Source of the DNA: Alphaproteobacteria bacterium
Lineage (GTDB): Bacteria; Pseudomonadota; Alphaproteobacteria; Micropepsales; Micropepsaceae
NCBI GenBank assembly: GCA_947475445.1
Contig: CANJLC010000007.1
Location: 1 to 64,000 of the forward strand
DNA: 64,000 nt
Reading direction: 5' to 3'
The notes under the pieces were generated by a model. The model searched no databases and was not told where the DNA came from. It worked only from the letters and a program-made list of their open reading frames with translations. Shown in pieces: positions 1-8,371 of this stretch (the stretch's first letter is position 1; each line of letters opens with the position of its first letter). The translations under genes and the position numbers were made by a program.

Positions 1-461
1 AGATCCCCACCGACAAGATCCGCGACGTGATCGGCACCGGCGGCAAGGTGATCCGCGAGATCGTGGAAAAGACCGGCGCCAAGATCAACATCGAGGACGA
101 CGGCACCGTGAAGATCGCCTCCGCCGACGGCGAGTCGATCAAGGCGGCGCTGAAGTGGATTCGCTCGCTCACCGCGGAACCGGAGATTGGCGAAATCTAT
201 GACGGCAAGATCGTCAAGGTGATGGATTTCGGCGCTTTCGTGAATTTCTTCGGCCCCAAGGACGGCCTTGTCCATGTCAGCGAGCTGTCGCGCGAACGCG
301 TCGCCAAGCCGTCCGACGTGGTCAAGGAAGGCCAGGCCGTGAAGGTCAAGCTGCTCGGCTTTGACGATCGCGGCAAGGTGCGCCTGTCGATGAAGCAGGT
401 TGACCAGACCTCGGGCGAAGACCTGTCGAAGAAGCAGGCTGCGGACGCACCGCAGGCCTAG
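1..461 (+). CDS. pnp: Polyribonucleotide nucleotidyltransferase, C-terminal part (partial)
   Basis: This is the 3' end of a gene that begins left of the window; the reading frame is open from base 3. The visible 152 or so residues hold a KH RNA-binding domain with the GTGGKVIR loop (about bases 30-55), followed by an S1 domain from about base 185 ([18 protein letters not shown], then [10 protein letters not shown]) and a short polar tail. KH followed by S1 at the C-terminus is the arrangement of PNPase, the phosphorolytic 3'-5' exoribonuclease of the RNA degradosome. The catalytic RNase PH domains are outside the window. A strong hairpin terminator follows the stop codon. Confidence 0.95.
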   Translation, partial: IPTDKIRDVIGTGGKVIREIVEKTGAKINIEDDGTVKIASADGESIKAALKWIRSLTAEPEIGEIYDGKIVKVMDFGAFVNFFGPKDGLVHVSELSRERVAKPSDVVKEGQAVKVKLLGFDDRGKVRLSMKQVDQTSGEDLSKKQAADAPQA

Positions 462-487
462 CCTGCAATTCTCGCAATTGTGAAACA

Positions 488-521
488 CCGCCCGTCAGGC
501 CTAGGCTTGGCGGGCGGTTTT
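488..521 (+). terminator. Rho-independent terminator of pnp
   Basis: A perfect 7-bp stem, CCGCCCG (488-494) with CGGGCGG (511-517), is followed directly by TTTT. It starts 26 bases after the pnp stop. It also shows that the cupin gene downstream must start after it. Confidence 0.8.
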
Positions 522-536
522 CATTTGGGGATTGCA

Positions 537-1007
537 GTGCCGAAGATTGATATCGCCAGCATCACGCCACGCATGGGCTCGGGCTATCCCGCGCCGTTCT
601 TTGAATCCGCCAAGGACCGCGCCAAGCGCCCGCTGGGCGACGCCGGGGGTTTGAGCGATTTTGGCGTCAACCTGGTCACCCTGCCGCCGGGCAACTGGTC
701 CAGCCAGCGCCACTGGCACCTGCTGGAAGATGAATTCGTCTATGTCCTGTCGGGCGAGCTGGTCCTGATCACCAATGCCGGCGAGACCTTGGTGAAAGCG
801 GGCGAATGCGCCGCCTTTCCCAAGAATGTTGCTGACGGCCATCATTTCATCAACCGCTCGGACAAGGATGCGGTCTATCTGGAAGTGGGAACCCGCACCG
901 GCCGCGACACCGCCACCTATCCCGATATCGACCTGCATCTGGTGATGGGCGACGGCCTGTGGCGGCACAAGGATGGAACCGCCTATCCGCCGCGTGAGCG
1001 TGGTTAA
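537..1007 (+). CDS. Cupin-domain protein
   Basis: Small single-domain protein of about 156 residues with a conserved-barrel cupin core. Cupin motif 1 is visible as RHWHLLEDEFVYVLSGE (His and Glu metal ligands, around residues 57-75) and motif 2 as GHHFINRSD. A metal-binding sugar-modifying or sensory role is typical of such proteins, but the substrate cannot be told. I chose the GTG at 537, preceded by GGGGA eight bases upstream, over an in-frame GTG at 480. Starting at 480 would place the pnp terminator hairpin inside the coding region. It is not obviously in an operon with its neighbours. Confidence 0.75.
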   Translation: MPKIDIASITPRMGSGYPAPFFESAKDRAKRPLGDAGGLSDFGVNLVTLPPGNWSSQRHWHLLEDEFVYVLSGELVLITNAGETLVKAGECAAFPKNVADGHHFINRSDKDAVYLEVGTRTGRDTATYPDIDLHLVMGDGLWRHKDGTAYPPRERG

Positions 1008-1051
1008 CAGCCATTCTTGTTTTGGCCTTGATGCCGCGATAGCGTGACGCC

Positions 1052-1351
1052 ATGGCCGTATTGATGCGTCTTGTCAGCCTTGTCCTGATCGTCTCAGCCT
1101 TGATGCTGCTGGGTGCGGACGCCGTCACCTCGCTGGAAAAAGGCGGCGAGATCACGGTGCGCAGCCTGGAAACGGTGTGGGGCATCATCAGCCTTTATGG
1201 CCTGAATATCTTCAAAAGCTGGGTGCAACATTATTTGCCCTTCATCGCGCAGGGGGTTTATTCCGCCCTGGCGTTGCCGGGCTGGGCGGTCACGGGCGTC
1301 ATTGGCGTGATTTTGGCCTTTATCTTCGGCCGCAAGCTGGGGCCGGAATAG
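1052..1351 (+). CDS. Small hypothetical membrane protein
   Basis: Ninety-nine residues with two predicted hydrophobic segments: an N-terminal signal-anchor-like stretch (residues 5-23, LVSLVLIVSALMLLGADAV) and a C-terminal one (about 73-92, GWAVTGVIGVILAFIFGRK). The middle part is amphipathic. I do not recognise the family. It lies 44 bases after the cupin gene on the same strand and could share its transcript. The next gene is convergent, with a dispersed palindromic repeat between them. Confidence 0.6.
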   Translation: MAVLMRLVSLVLIVSALMLLGADAVTSLEKGGEITVRSLETVWGIISLYGLNIFKSWVQHYLPFIAQGVYSALALPGWAVTGVIGVILAFIFGRKLGPE

Positions 1352-1420
1352 TGAGCTGCGTTTCGCGTAGCGAACGAAATGGTCCGGTGGACCATTTCGA
1401 GCAGCGAACGCCGCGAGCTT
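1350..1420. repeat. Dispersed bimodular palindromic repeat, copy 1
   Basis: The core is a perfect 11-bp inverted repeat CGAAATGGTCC (1375-1385) / GGACCATTTCG (1389-1399) with a 3-base loop. A second hairpin, TTCGC-GTA-GCGAA (1362-1374), abuts it. Read on the minus strand, the whole block aligns with a second copy at 42712-42781. It lies between convergent genes, as REP/BIME-like elements often do. Confidence 0.75.
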
Positions 1421-1447
1421 GGGCGAGCGGCCGCGGATAAACCTCCA

Positions 1448-2005
1448 CTACCTATTCTCTCCTGGCACCCAGAGAACATCGCCCATGCCGCCGTCATTCG
1501 CAGACCGCGCCATCACGAAGAGATGATCCGACAGCCGGTTGGCGTAATGCAGTGCCGCGGTGTTGAGGGTCTCCTTTGACGCCAGCTCCACGATGAGTGT
1601 TTCTGCGCGCCTTGCGATGGCGCGGGCCAGGTGCAGGTGCGCCGCCAGCGCCGTGCCGCCGGGCAGGACAAAGGATTTGAGCGGAGCAAGGTGCTTGTTC
1701 ATGGCGTCAATCTCGCGCTCCAGCCTTTCGACCTGCACCGGGGCAATGCGCAAGCGGCCTTTCTTCCCGTCTTCCGGCGCGCTCAAATCCGCGCCCAGGT
1801 CGAACAGGTCATTCTGGATGCGCGACAGCATGGCATCCATGTCGCCGCTGGTTTCCAGCCTGGCAATGCCGATGGCGCTGTTGGTTTCGTCCACCGCCCC
1901 CATGGCCGCCACCCGCAATGCATATTTGGGCAGGCGCGAGCCATCGCTAAGACCGGTTTCGCCGGAATCGCCGGTTTTGGTATAGATTTTCGACAATGTG
2001 ACCAT
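1448..2005 (-). CDS. Cob(I)alamin adenosyltransferase, PduO/MMAB type
   Basis: About 185 residues, the usual length for the PduO-type ATP:corrinoid adenosyltransferase, which transfers the 5'-deoxyadenosyl group of ATP to cob(I)alamin to make coenzyme B12. Family signatures are KIYTKTGDSGETGLSDGSR at the N-terminus (ATP-binding P-loop-like motif), GAVDETNSAIG, and RAIARRAET ... NRLSDHLFVMAR near the C-terminus. The ATG at 2005 was chosen because the family starts a few residues before KIYTKTGD; the longer open frame adds 45 unconserved residues that run into the divergent zinc-finger gene. The window also encodes a B12-dependent ribonucleotide reductase that would use the product. Confidence 0.9.
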   Translation of the reverse strand: MVTLSKIYTKTGDSGETGLSDGSRLPKYALRVAAMGAVDETNSAIGIARLETSGDMDAMLSRIQNDLFDLGADLSAPEDGKKGRLRIAPVQVERLEREIDAMNKHLAPLKSFVLPGGTALAAHLHLARAIARRAETLIVELASKETLNTAALHYANRLSDHLFVMARSANDGGMGDVLWVPGENR

Positions 2006-2019
2006 GGCGATTTCCACTC

Positions 2020-2047
2020 TTGCCCGGCAAATCTTAGCTTGTATGAT
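2020..2047 (+). promoter_or_regulatory. Probable sigma-70 promoter for zinc-finger gene and polA
   Basis: TTGCCC (2020-2025), a 16-base spacer and TATGAT (2042-2047) lie 32 bases before the ATG at 2079, in the divergent gap with the adenosyltransferase gene. Called by inspection only. Confidence 0.45.
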
Positions 2048-2078
2048 CCCCGCCGTTCCACCTTTTCCGAGAGTTTCC

Positions 2079-2255
2079 ATGCCCGTCGAAGCCCCCGAAA
2101 TCATTGAAGTCGAGACCAGCCGGGTCTCCTGCGAAGGCATTGGCGGCGCCCTGGGCCATCCGCGCGTCTATCTGGAAATGGGCGACGAAAGGTCAGTGGA
2201 GTGCCCCTATTGCGACCGCCGTTTTGTCCTTAAGGACGGCGCGGGCCACCATTGA
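2079..2255 (+). CDS. Zinc-finger domain protein (zf-CHCC)
   Basis: A 58-residue protein ending in the conserved block VECPYCDRRFVLKDGAGHH. The C-x2-C pair, plus an upstream Cys (VSCEG) and a His (GHPRVY), form the zf-CHCC zinc site found in small alphaproteobacterial proteins and in the NDUFS6 subunit of mitochondrial complex I. A role with respiratory complex I is possible by homology but unproven. The ATG at 2079 is chosen because the conserved part starts just after it. Its TGA stop overlaps the TTG start of polA (ATTGA), so the two are probably translationally coupled. Confidence 0.8.
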   Translation: MPVEAPEIIEVETSRVSCEGIGGALGHPRVYLEMGDERSVECPYCDRRFVLKDGAGHH

Positions 2256-5122
2256 GCGCTCTGAAAAAGGGCGATCATCTCTATCTGATTGACGGCTCCG
2301 GCTATCTCTTCCGGGCCTATCACGCCCTGCCGCCGCTCACCCGCAAAAGTGACGGCCTGCCGACGGGCGCCGTCTCCGGCTACTGCAACATGCTGTGGAA
2401 GTTGCTGGAGGACATGAAGTCCGATGCGCCCACCCACCTGGCGGTGATTTTCGACGCCAGCGAAAAGACCTTCCGCAACGAGCTTTACAAGGAATACAAG
2501 GCGCACCGCCCGCCGGCGCCGGAGGATTTGATTCCGCAATTTCCGCTGGTGCGCGAGGCCACCCGGGCCTTTGGCGTTTCCTGCGTCGAGATGAAAGGCT
2601 TTGAGGCCGATGATCTGATCGCCACCTATGCGCGGCTGGCGCGCGAATCCGGCGCGCGGTGCACCATCATCTCCTCGGACAAGGACCTGATGCAGCTGGT
2701 GGTGGACGGCAAGGTGGAATTGCTGGACACGATGAAGAACAAGCGCATCGCCAGCGCCGAAGTGATGGAGAAGTTCGGCGTCGGGCCGGACAAGGTGATC
2801 CATGTCCAGGCGCTGGCCGGCGACAGCAGCGACAATATCCCCGGCGTGCGCGGCATCGGCATCAAGACGGCGGCCGAGCTGATCAACGAATATGGCGATG
2901 TCGAAAACCTCCTGAAGAATGCGCAACAGATCAAGCAGAACAAGCGCCGCGAAACCCTGATCGAGAATGCGGAAAATGCCCGCATTTCGCTCAGGCTGGT
3001 AACGCTGGAAGACAAGGTGCCGCTCAAGGAAAAGCCGGACGAGTTCGCCGTCCATGAGCCAAACCCGCAGGACCTGATCGCCTTCCTCAAAGCCATGGAA
3101 TTCGGCAGCATCACCAAGCGGGTGGCGGCGCATTTCAAGATTGATGACCCGGACACTATTTCCCCCGCCGCCAGCGTGGCGCATGCGCCCCGGCTGGATT
3201 TGTCGGCGCCCGTTAAAAGTGGTGAAGCGCCGGCGGAAGATGCGCGCTTGCGCGCGCCCATCAATCGCGATGCCTATGTCACGGTGACGACCGCCAAGGA
3301 TCTGGAAAACTGGGTAGCGCGGGCTTTCGCGCTGGGCATGGTCTGCGTCGACACCGAAACCACCTCCCTGGACCCGCAACAGGCGGGATTGTGCGGGGTA
3401 TCCCTTGCGCTGGCGCCGGGAGAGGCCTGTTACATTCCCTGCGGCCATCGGCGCGGCGACGGTCTGACGCTGGACCTGGCGCAGGATGCCGCCGCCGGCG
3501 ACATCGTCCAGATGCGCGAAGCCGATGTGCTTTCCCGCCTCAAGCCGCTGCTGGAAGACAGCGCGGTTTTGAAGGTGGGGCAGAATCTCAAATATGACGC
3601 GGCCATCTTCCTGGAGCGCGGCATCCGGCTTGATCCCATCGACGATACCATGCTGATTTCCTATGTGCTGGAAGGCGGGTTGCACGGCCATGGCATGGAC
3701 GAACTGTCCGAGCTGCATCTGTCGCACACGCCCATCACTTTCAGCGAAGTCACCGGCAAGGGCAAAGACAAGCTGACGTTCGATTGCGTGCCGGTTGCCG
3801 AAGCCACCAGATATTCCGCCGAAGACGCGGACGTGACGTTGCGCCTGCACATGCTGCTCAAGCCCAAACTGGCGCAGGCCCGCAAGCTGGCGGTTTATGA
3901 AACGCTGGAACGGCCCTTGGTGATGGTGCTGGCCGACATGGAGCGGGCGGGCATCACCATTGACCCGGAACTGCTGCGCCGCCTCTCCAATGATTTTGGC
4001 AAGATCCAGCGCGGGCTGGAAACCGAGATCCACAAGCTGGCGGGGCAGGACTTCAATATCGGCTCGCCCAAGCAATTGGGCGAAATCCTGTTCGACAAGA
4101 TGGGGCTCACAGGCGGGCGCAAGACCAAGACCGGCGCCTGGTCCACGGATGTGGATGTGCTGGAAGAAGTGGCCGCCGAAGGTCATCCCATTGCCAAGAA
4201 GGTTCTGGAGTGGCGCGGCCTCGCCAAGCTGCGCGGCACCTATACCGACGCGCTGCCGTCCTACATCAATCCCAAGACAGGCCGGGTGCATACGTCCTAT
4301 GCGATGGCCTCCACCACCACGGGACGGCTGGCCTCCACCGATCCGAACCTGCAGAATATTCCCGTGCGCACCGAGGAAGGCCGCCGCATCCGCCAGGCTT
4401 TCATCGCCGCCAAGGGCATGAAACTGATCAGCGCCGATTACAGCCAGATTGAACTGCGCCTTCTGGCGCATATTGCCGATATCCCGGAACTGAAAAAAGC
4501 CTTTGCCGACAATGTCGATATTCACGCCCTGACCGCGTCGGAGATTTTCGGCGTGCCGGTCAAGGACATGCCCGCCGATATCCGCCGCAAGGCCAAGGCG
4601 ATCAATTTCGGCATTGTCTATGGCATTTCCGGTTTTGGCCTGGCCAACCAGCTGGGCATCTCCCAGAGCGAGGCCAGCGATTACATCAAGAAATATTTCA
4701 CCCGCTTCCCCGGCATCCGCGATTACATGGAAGACACCAAGGCCTTCGCCCGCACCCACGGCTTTGTCGAAACCCTGTTCGGGCGGCGCATCCATATCCG
4801 CGAGATCAATTCCAAGATCCAGGGCTTCCGTGGCGGGGCGGAACGCGCCGCCATCAATGCGCCCATCCAGGGCGCCGCCGCCGACATTATACGTAGAGCG
4901 ATGATCCGCCTTCCTGGCGCGCTGGCCGACAACAAGCTGTCAGCCCGCATGCTGCTGCAGGTGCATGACGAACTGATCTTCGAAGTGCCGGATAAAGAGG
5001 CCGCCGCGACCTGCAAGCTGGTGTCATCGGTGATGGAAAAGGCGGCGCTGCCGGCGGTGGAAATCTCGGTGCCCCTGGTCGTCGAAGCCCGCGCGGCCGA
5101 CAATTGGGATGCGGCGCATTAA
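2252..5122 (+). CDS. polA: DNA polymerase I
   Basis: A 956-residue, three-domain family A polymerase for Okazaki fragment processing and repair. The N-terminal 5'-3' exonuclease (residues about 8-270) shows YLIDGSGYLFRAYHA and GFEADDLIATYAR. The proofreading 3'-5' exonuclease begins near residue 367 with DTETTSLD and looks intact. The polymerase domain carries motif A DYSQIELR (Asp about 729), the O-helix RRKAKAINFGIVYG and motif C VHDELIFEV (His-Asp about 905-906). The start appears to be TTG at 2252, overlapping the stop of the zinc-finger gene by four bases; no ATG lies near the conserved N-terminus. It ends with a 4-base TTAA overlap with the convergent gene. Confidence 0.97.
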   Translation: MSALKKGDHLYLIDGSGYLFRAYHALPPLTRKSDGLPTGAVSGYCNMLWKLLEDMKSDAPTHLAVIFDASEKTFRNELYKEYKAHRPPAPEDLIPQFPLVREATRAFGVSCVEMKGFEADDLIATYARLARESGARCTIISSDKDLMQLVVDGKVELLDTMKNKRIASAEVMEKFGVGPDKVIHVQALAGDSSDNIPGVRGIGIKTAAELINEYGDVENLLKNAQQIKQNKRRETLIENAENARISLRLVTLEDKVPLKEKPDEFAVHEPNPQDLIAFLKAMEFGSITKRVAAHFKIDDPDTISPAASVAHAPRLDLSAPVKSGEAPAEDARLRAPINRDAYVTVTTAKDLENWVARAFALGMVCVDTETTSLDPQQAGLCGVSLALAPGEACYIPCGHRRGDGLTLDLAQDAAAGDIVQMREADVLSRLKPLLEDSAVLKVGQNLKYDAAIFLERGIRLDPIDDTMLISYVLEGGLHGHGMDELSELHLSHTPITFSEVTGKGKDKLTFDCVPVAEATRYSAEDADVTLRLHMLLKPKLAQARKLAVYETLERPLVMVLADMERAGITIDPELLRRLSNDFGKIQRGLETEIHKLAGQDFNIGSPKQLGEILFDKMGLTGGRKTKTGAWSTDVDVLEEVAAEGHPIAKKVLEWRGLAKLRGTYTDALPSYINPKTGRVHTSYAMASTTTGRLASTDPNLQNIPVRTEEGRRIRQAFIAAKGMKLISADYSQIELRLLAHIADIPELKKAFADNVDIHALTASEIFGVPVKDMPADIRRKAKAINFGIVYGISGFGLANQLGISQSEASDYIKKYFTRFPGIRDYMEDTKAFARTHGFVETLFGRRIHIREINSKIQGFRGGAERAAINAPIQGAAADIIRRAMIRLPGALADNKLSARMLLQVHDELIFEVPDKEAAATCKLVSSVMEKAALPAVEISVPLVVEARAADNWDAAH

Positions 5123-6828
5123 GCCGCGATAGACTTCAGCCCCGTCTCGGCCGTGATGCCCGCCTTGCCCAGGTCAGCCATCAGCACTGTCATGGCGGAC
5201 TCGGTATCGCCCGGCTTGGCAGCGAAGTAGCCGGCCAAAAAGCCCGGCATGGCGAGGTACCCCAGGATCATTTCCCGCGCCTTGCCGGAAAGGGCCCCTT
5301 CGGTGAAACAGCCGCCCAGCGCCAGCTTCAGGAGCGTCTGGGCTTTTTCCACATGATTGGGGGAGCGGGCCTCGATGCTCTCGAACAGCCTGGCGGCGCC
5401 AGCGGCACCCACGGCAATGCGGTCCATCTTGTCGGAGATTTCCAGGCGCTGTTCCTCGATGAAATTGGAGCGGCGCACCTTGCCCTGCAGGAAAGCCAGG
5501 CGCTGCAAGCGCTGCATCACCGGCAATTTGGGGTTGCTGAAATGATTCTCGAAAGGCGCGGAATTGACCACGGGCAGGACAAAGCCGGCCAGCTGGCGCT
5601 TGTTCTCGGCGCCGATGACGTTTTCCTCCACGAACAGCAGGCGCTCGATCTTCTCGTCCGGCTGCGCGCCGTCGATGTGCGAAGAAAGCGTCTCCTGCGT
5701 CACCAGCCGCTTGGAACGCAGGGTGAAGGCTGCCACCAGGTCTTCGTGGCTGAGATACTTGCCAACGCCCAGCACCACCTTGTTGGCGAGGCGGCGCAGG
5801 GCCTTGAGTTCTTCCACCAGCGAATCGGGCACCAGCCGCTTGGTGCTTTTGAATTCCGCCACGATGCGTTCCGCCACGGCGGTGCGCGCTTCGGGCAGAT
5901 CGTCCTTGGCGAAATGATGGGTGAGCATGGCAAGGCCGCCCTTGGCATCCTTGGGCGCCTGGCCGAGGAAAAGTTCGATCAGCTTGCCCAGCGAGTCCGC
6001 CAATATTTCGGCCGGCCCCATCAATTCGGTCAATGCGGCGCTGCCGCCCATGGCTTCGGCCAGGATGGCGTCGATGGAGGACAGCACCAGCTTGCGCGGC
6101 GCGTCTTCGGCGGGCGCGCTTTCCATGATGGTCAGCAGCAACTGGACTTTTTCGTCCCAGCCCCTGGCATCCTTCAAATGGTTGGAAAGCGCGGCGTTGA
6201 ATATATAGGACGCATCGCCCTGGGGCGCGAGCTTCTTCGCAAGTTCGGCGAATTGCCCCGCAGCCGGGCTGGGAAACAGGCCCTTCTTCTGGTCGCGATA
6301 GACGCGCTGGATGGCCTGGTTGGTCAGCTCGTTGAGGCTCTTGACGATCTGCTGCACCGATGTGGTGGTGGAGGCGGCCTGGGCCACGGCGACTTTCTGC
6401 ACGGCATGCTGGAACAGCGTGCCGGTGGCCTCGAGCTTTTCCAGCATGTCGGCGCGGTGGATCAGCTCGGTGACAGTGATCTTGTTGCGCGCCAGGAAAT
6501 CGGGCATCAGCCGGCGGATGGTGGCGCGGGCGTGATAGGAATAAAGATCTTCGGGCTTGAAGCAGGGCAGGGCGTGTGGGGTTTCTTCCTGCGCCGCGGG
6601 TACCGCGACCTGGTTATGGCCCTCTTCGAAAATCTTCAAGGTGAGATAGTCGCCGGTATCGTCGTTGTAGGTTTCCTTGACGACCTTGACGCCGGTGGCC
6701 TTCTCCGCGGCCATCAATCCCCTGGCAAGTTCGATGGCGCTGTCGCGGCCGTCGCGCACGTCATGCAGCGTCCAGGCGCCCTTGGCGCCGCTGCGGCGAA
6801 AAATCTCGTAATGGATTTGCCGGCCCAC
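5119..6828 (-). CDS. Large hypothetical protein, unknown family
   Basis: About 569 residues, soluble, mostly alpha-helical by composition, with many Ala/Leu/Glu/Lys heptad-like stretches and no signal peptide, transmembrane segment or catalytic motif that I recognise. The N-terminus reads VGRQIHYEIFRRSGAKGAW with repeated DxRDGRDSAIELA-like segments, as in helical scaffold proteins. I chose the GTG at 6828 because a longer frame to 6939 would overlap the upstream moeB-like gene by 50 bases. A weak AAAGGG precedes it. Its TAA stop shares four bases with polA. Without a database comparison I cannot assign a function. Confidence 0.75.
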   Translation of the reverse strand: MGRQIHYEIFRRSGAKGAWTLHDVRDGRDSAIELARGLMAAEKATGVKVVKETYNDDTGDYLTLKIFEEGHNQVAVPAAQEETPHALPCFKPEDLYSYHARATIRRLMPDFLARNKITVTELIHRADMLEKLEATGTLFQHAVQKVAVAQAASTTTSVQQIVKSLNELTNQAIQRVYRDQKKGLFPSPAAGQFAELAKKLAPQGDASYIFNAALSNHLKDARGWDEKVQLLLTIMESAPAEDAPRKLVLSSIDAILAEAMGGSAALTELMGPAEILADSLGKLIELFLGQAPKDAKGGLAMLTHHFAKDDLPEARTAVAERIVAEFKSTKRLVPDSLVEELKALRRLANKVVLGVGKYLSHEDLVAAFTLRSKRLVTQETLSSHIDGAQPDEKIERLLFVEENVIGAENKRQLAGFVLPVVNSAPFENHFSNPKLPVMQRLQRLAFLQGKVRRSNFIEEQRLEISDKMDRIAVGAAGAARLFESIEARSPNHVEKAQTLLKLALGGCFTEGALSGKAREMILGYLAMPGFLAGYFAAKPGDTESAMTVLMADLGKAGITAETGLKSIAA

Positions 6829-6889
6829 GTCTGGATCCCTTTGAGGAGCCAAGTTTGCACGGAACGCACTTAAACCGGGGTTAACCGCG

Positions 6890-7639
6890 TTATTGGCCCT
6901 TGCCGCAGAGCGAACAGGCCGGATCGGGCCTGAGGGCAAGGGTGCGCACCCTTGCTGAAAGCGCTTCGTAAATCAGCAGCTTCCCGGCCAGGCTCTCCCC
7001 CATGCCGGTGATTTCTTTGAGGACCTCCAGCGCCGCCAGGCTGCCCATGACGCCGGCTGCCGCCCCGATCACCCCGGTCTCCGAGCAGCCCGGCACCGTG
7101 CCCGGCGGGGGCGGCTCGGGGAACAGGCAGCGATAGCAGGGCCGGCCCTTGAAGGTGGCCAGCTGGCCTTCGAATTCCGTCACCGCCGCGAAGACCAGGG
7201 TCTTATTCAGTGCAAAACAGGTGTCATTGATAAGAAAGCGGGTCTCGAAATTGTCAGAGCCGTCCAGCACGATGTCATAGGGCGCAATCAGGCTGGCCGC
7301 ATTGTCCGCGGTAAGCCGGATTTTGTGGGGTTCCAGCGTCACCCCGGGATTAAGGGCGGCCAGCGTCTTGGCCGCGGCATCGCTCTTGGCCTCGCCCACA
7401 TCGGGGGTCCGGAACAGGATCTGGCGCTGCAGATTGGACAGGGACACCGTGTCATCATCCACGATCCCGAGCCGCCCCACCCCGGCGGCTGCCAGGTAAA
7501 GGCCAGCCGGACTGCCCAATCCTCCAGCCCCCACCACCAGCACGCTGGCGGCGCGAATCTTGGCCTGGCCAGGGCCGCCAAGCTGGCGCAGCACCAGGTG
7601 ACGGGCGTAACGGTCCAGCTCTTCGTCGCTCAGGCTCAT
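6890..7639 (-). CDS. moeB: MoeB/ThiF/HesA-family adenylyltransferase (E1-like)
   Basis: The 249 residues match the short E1-like enzymes that adenylate the C-terminal glycine of a sulfur carrier (MoaD or ThiS) in molybdopterin or thiamine synthesis. Visible features: YARHLVLRQLGGPGQAKI at the N-terminus, the nucleotide loop VVGAGGLGSPAGLYLAAAG (about residues 34-52), the Asp-rich VDDDTVSLSNLQRQ segment with the Arg that contacts ATP, and the zinc site formed by CYRC and CSLC near the C-terminus. There is no C-terminal rhodanese domain. MoeB and ThiF cannot be separated from sequence alone; no moa or thi genes lie nearby. Confidence 0.88.
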   Translation of the reverse strand: MSLSDEELDRYARHLVLRQLGGPGQAKIRAASVLVVGAGGLGSPAGLYLAAAGVGRLGIVDDDTVSLSNLQRQILFRTPDVGEAKSDAAAKTLAALNPGVTLEPHKIRLTADNAASLIAPYDIVLDGSDNFETRFLINDTCFALNKTLVFAAVTEFEGQLATFKGRPCYRCLFPEPPPPGTVPGCSETGVIGAAAGVMGSLAALEVLKEITGMGESLAGKLLIYEALSARVRTLALRPDPACSLCGKGQ

Positions 7640-7684
7640 GGCTTAAATCTATGTTTTATATGGGAATTCAGCAAGCGCAGGGCG

Positions 7685-7738
7685 TTTATGCTGTAGTTTA
7701 TGCTGCACCCCATGCTGCAGCATAAACTGCAGCATAAA
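7685..7738. repeat. Long hairpin made of four 12-base units
   Basis: Two 23-base arms (7685-7707 and 7716-7738) are reverse complements except at one position, which would be a G-U pair in RNA. The loop is 8 bases. Each arm is itself a near-tandem pair of a 12-mer, TTTATGCTGYAG on the left and CTGCAGCATAAA on the right. It lies between the PmtA-like gene and moeB, both on the minus strand. No T-run follows on either strand, so it is not a classical terminator. Confidence 0.7.
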
Positions 7739-7744
7739 ATAGGG

Positions 7745-7758
7745 ATGCTGCGCAGCAT
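7745..7758. repeat. Perfect 14-bp palindrome next to the 12-mer hairpin
   Basis: ATGCTGCGCAGCAT is a complete dyad that shares the ATGCTGC core with the units of the adjacent hairpin. It could be an operator or part of the same repeat element. Nothing else in the gap is recognisable. Confidence 0.45.
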
Positions 7759-7771
7759 GGCTGCAGCAAAA

Positions 7772-8341
7772 CTAGTACTTCCGGTAAGCCCAGACCCGGG
7801 CGGGCGGGATATTCGCCCAGATCAGGGCGGTGCGGACCACGCCAAAGCCGGGCGGCGGCGGCGCGGGCGGCAAGGTGCCATAGGAAAACTGGATCAGTGG
7901 CGCACCCGGCGCCAGCCGCGCACCCAGCCCCGCCATGAAAGCCTGGCGCTGCGCCATGGGGAAATTGAGCAGCGGGATGCTGGAAATGATGGCGCCAAAC
8001 GCCATATCGGCCACGGCCCCCAGGGTGCGGTGCAATTCGAAGGCATCGCCCTGGATCACCTGGACGCCCGCAAAATGCTGCGCCAGATGCGCCGCCATGT
8101 GCGGGTCATATTCCACGATGGTCAGGCGGGACGGGGCCACGCCATGCTCCAGCAGGGCCTGAGTCACCACGCCGGTGCCCGGACCCAGCTCCAGCACGCA
8201 GGCCGCCGGATCAATCTGGCGGGCAATGGCGCGCGCCAAGGTCCGGCTTGAGGGCACGATGGCGCCGATATTCTTGGGCCGCGCCATCAGGGCGCGCAGG
8301 AACCGCAGGTTGCCGGCAAGGGCGTGGGTGGGTGCGGTCAC
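7772..8341 (-). CDS. SAM-dependent methyltransferase, PmtA-like
   Basis: A 189-residue class I methyltransferase. The SAM site VLELGPGTGVVTQALLE lies at residues 49-65, followed by an acidic residue in VEYDPHMAAHLAQ and GDAFEL. The N-terminal segment NLRFLRALMARPKNIGAIVPSSRTLARAIA is typical of phospholipid N-methyltransferases of the Rhodobacter/Agrobacterium PmtA kind and of related KsgA-like proteins. Phosphatidylethanolamine methylation is therefore the best guess, and psd and pssA for making that lipid occur elsewhere in the window. The substrate is not proven by sequence. Confidence 0.75.
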   Translation of the reverse strand: MTAPTHALAGNLRFLRALMARPKNIGAIVPSSRTLARAIARQIDPAACVLELGPGTGVVTQALLEHGVAPSRLTIVEYDPHMAAHLAQHFAGVQVIQGDAFELHRTLGAVADMAFGAIISSIPLLNFPMAQRQAFMAGLGARLAPGAPLIQFSYGTLPPAPPPPGFGVVRTALIWANIPPARVWAYRKY

Positions 8342-8371
8342 GTGGTACAGGCCTTTGGGGGTGGATCCAGC

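Noticed and set aside
480-537. Starting the cupin protein at GTG 480
   Set aside because: That start would put the pnp terminator hairpin inside the coding region. The GTG at 537 has a proper ribosome-binding site.
2207-4795. An 862-codon open frame on the strand opposite polA, and similar long frames opposite mutS, rpoD, xerC, leuC and priA
   Set aside because: High GC with strong third-position bias leaves long open antisense frames. The products are rich in His, Gly, Arg and Gln and match no family, whereas the sense frames have full domain sets.
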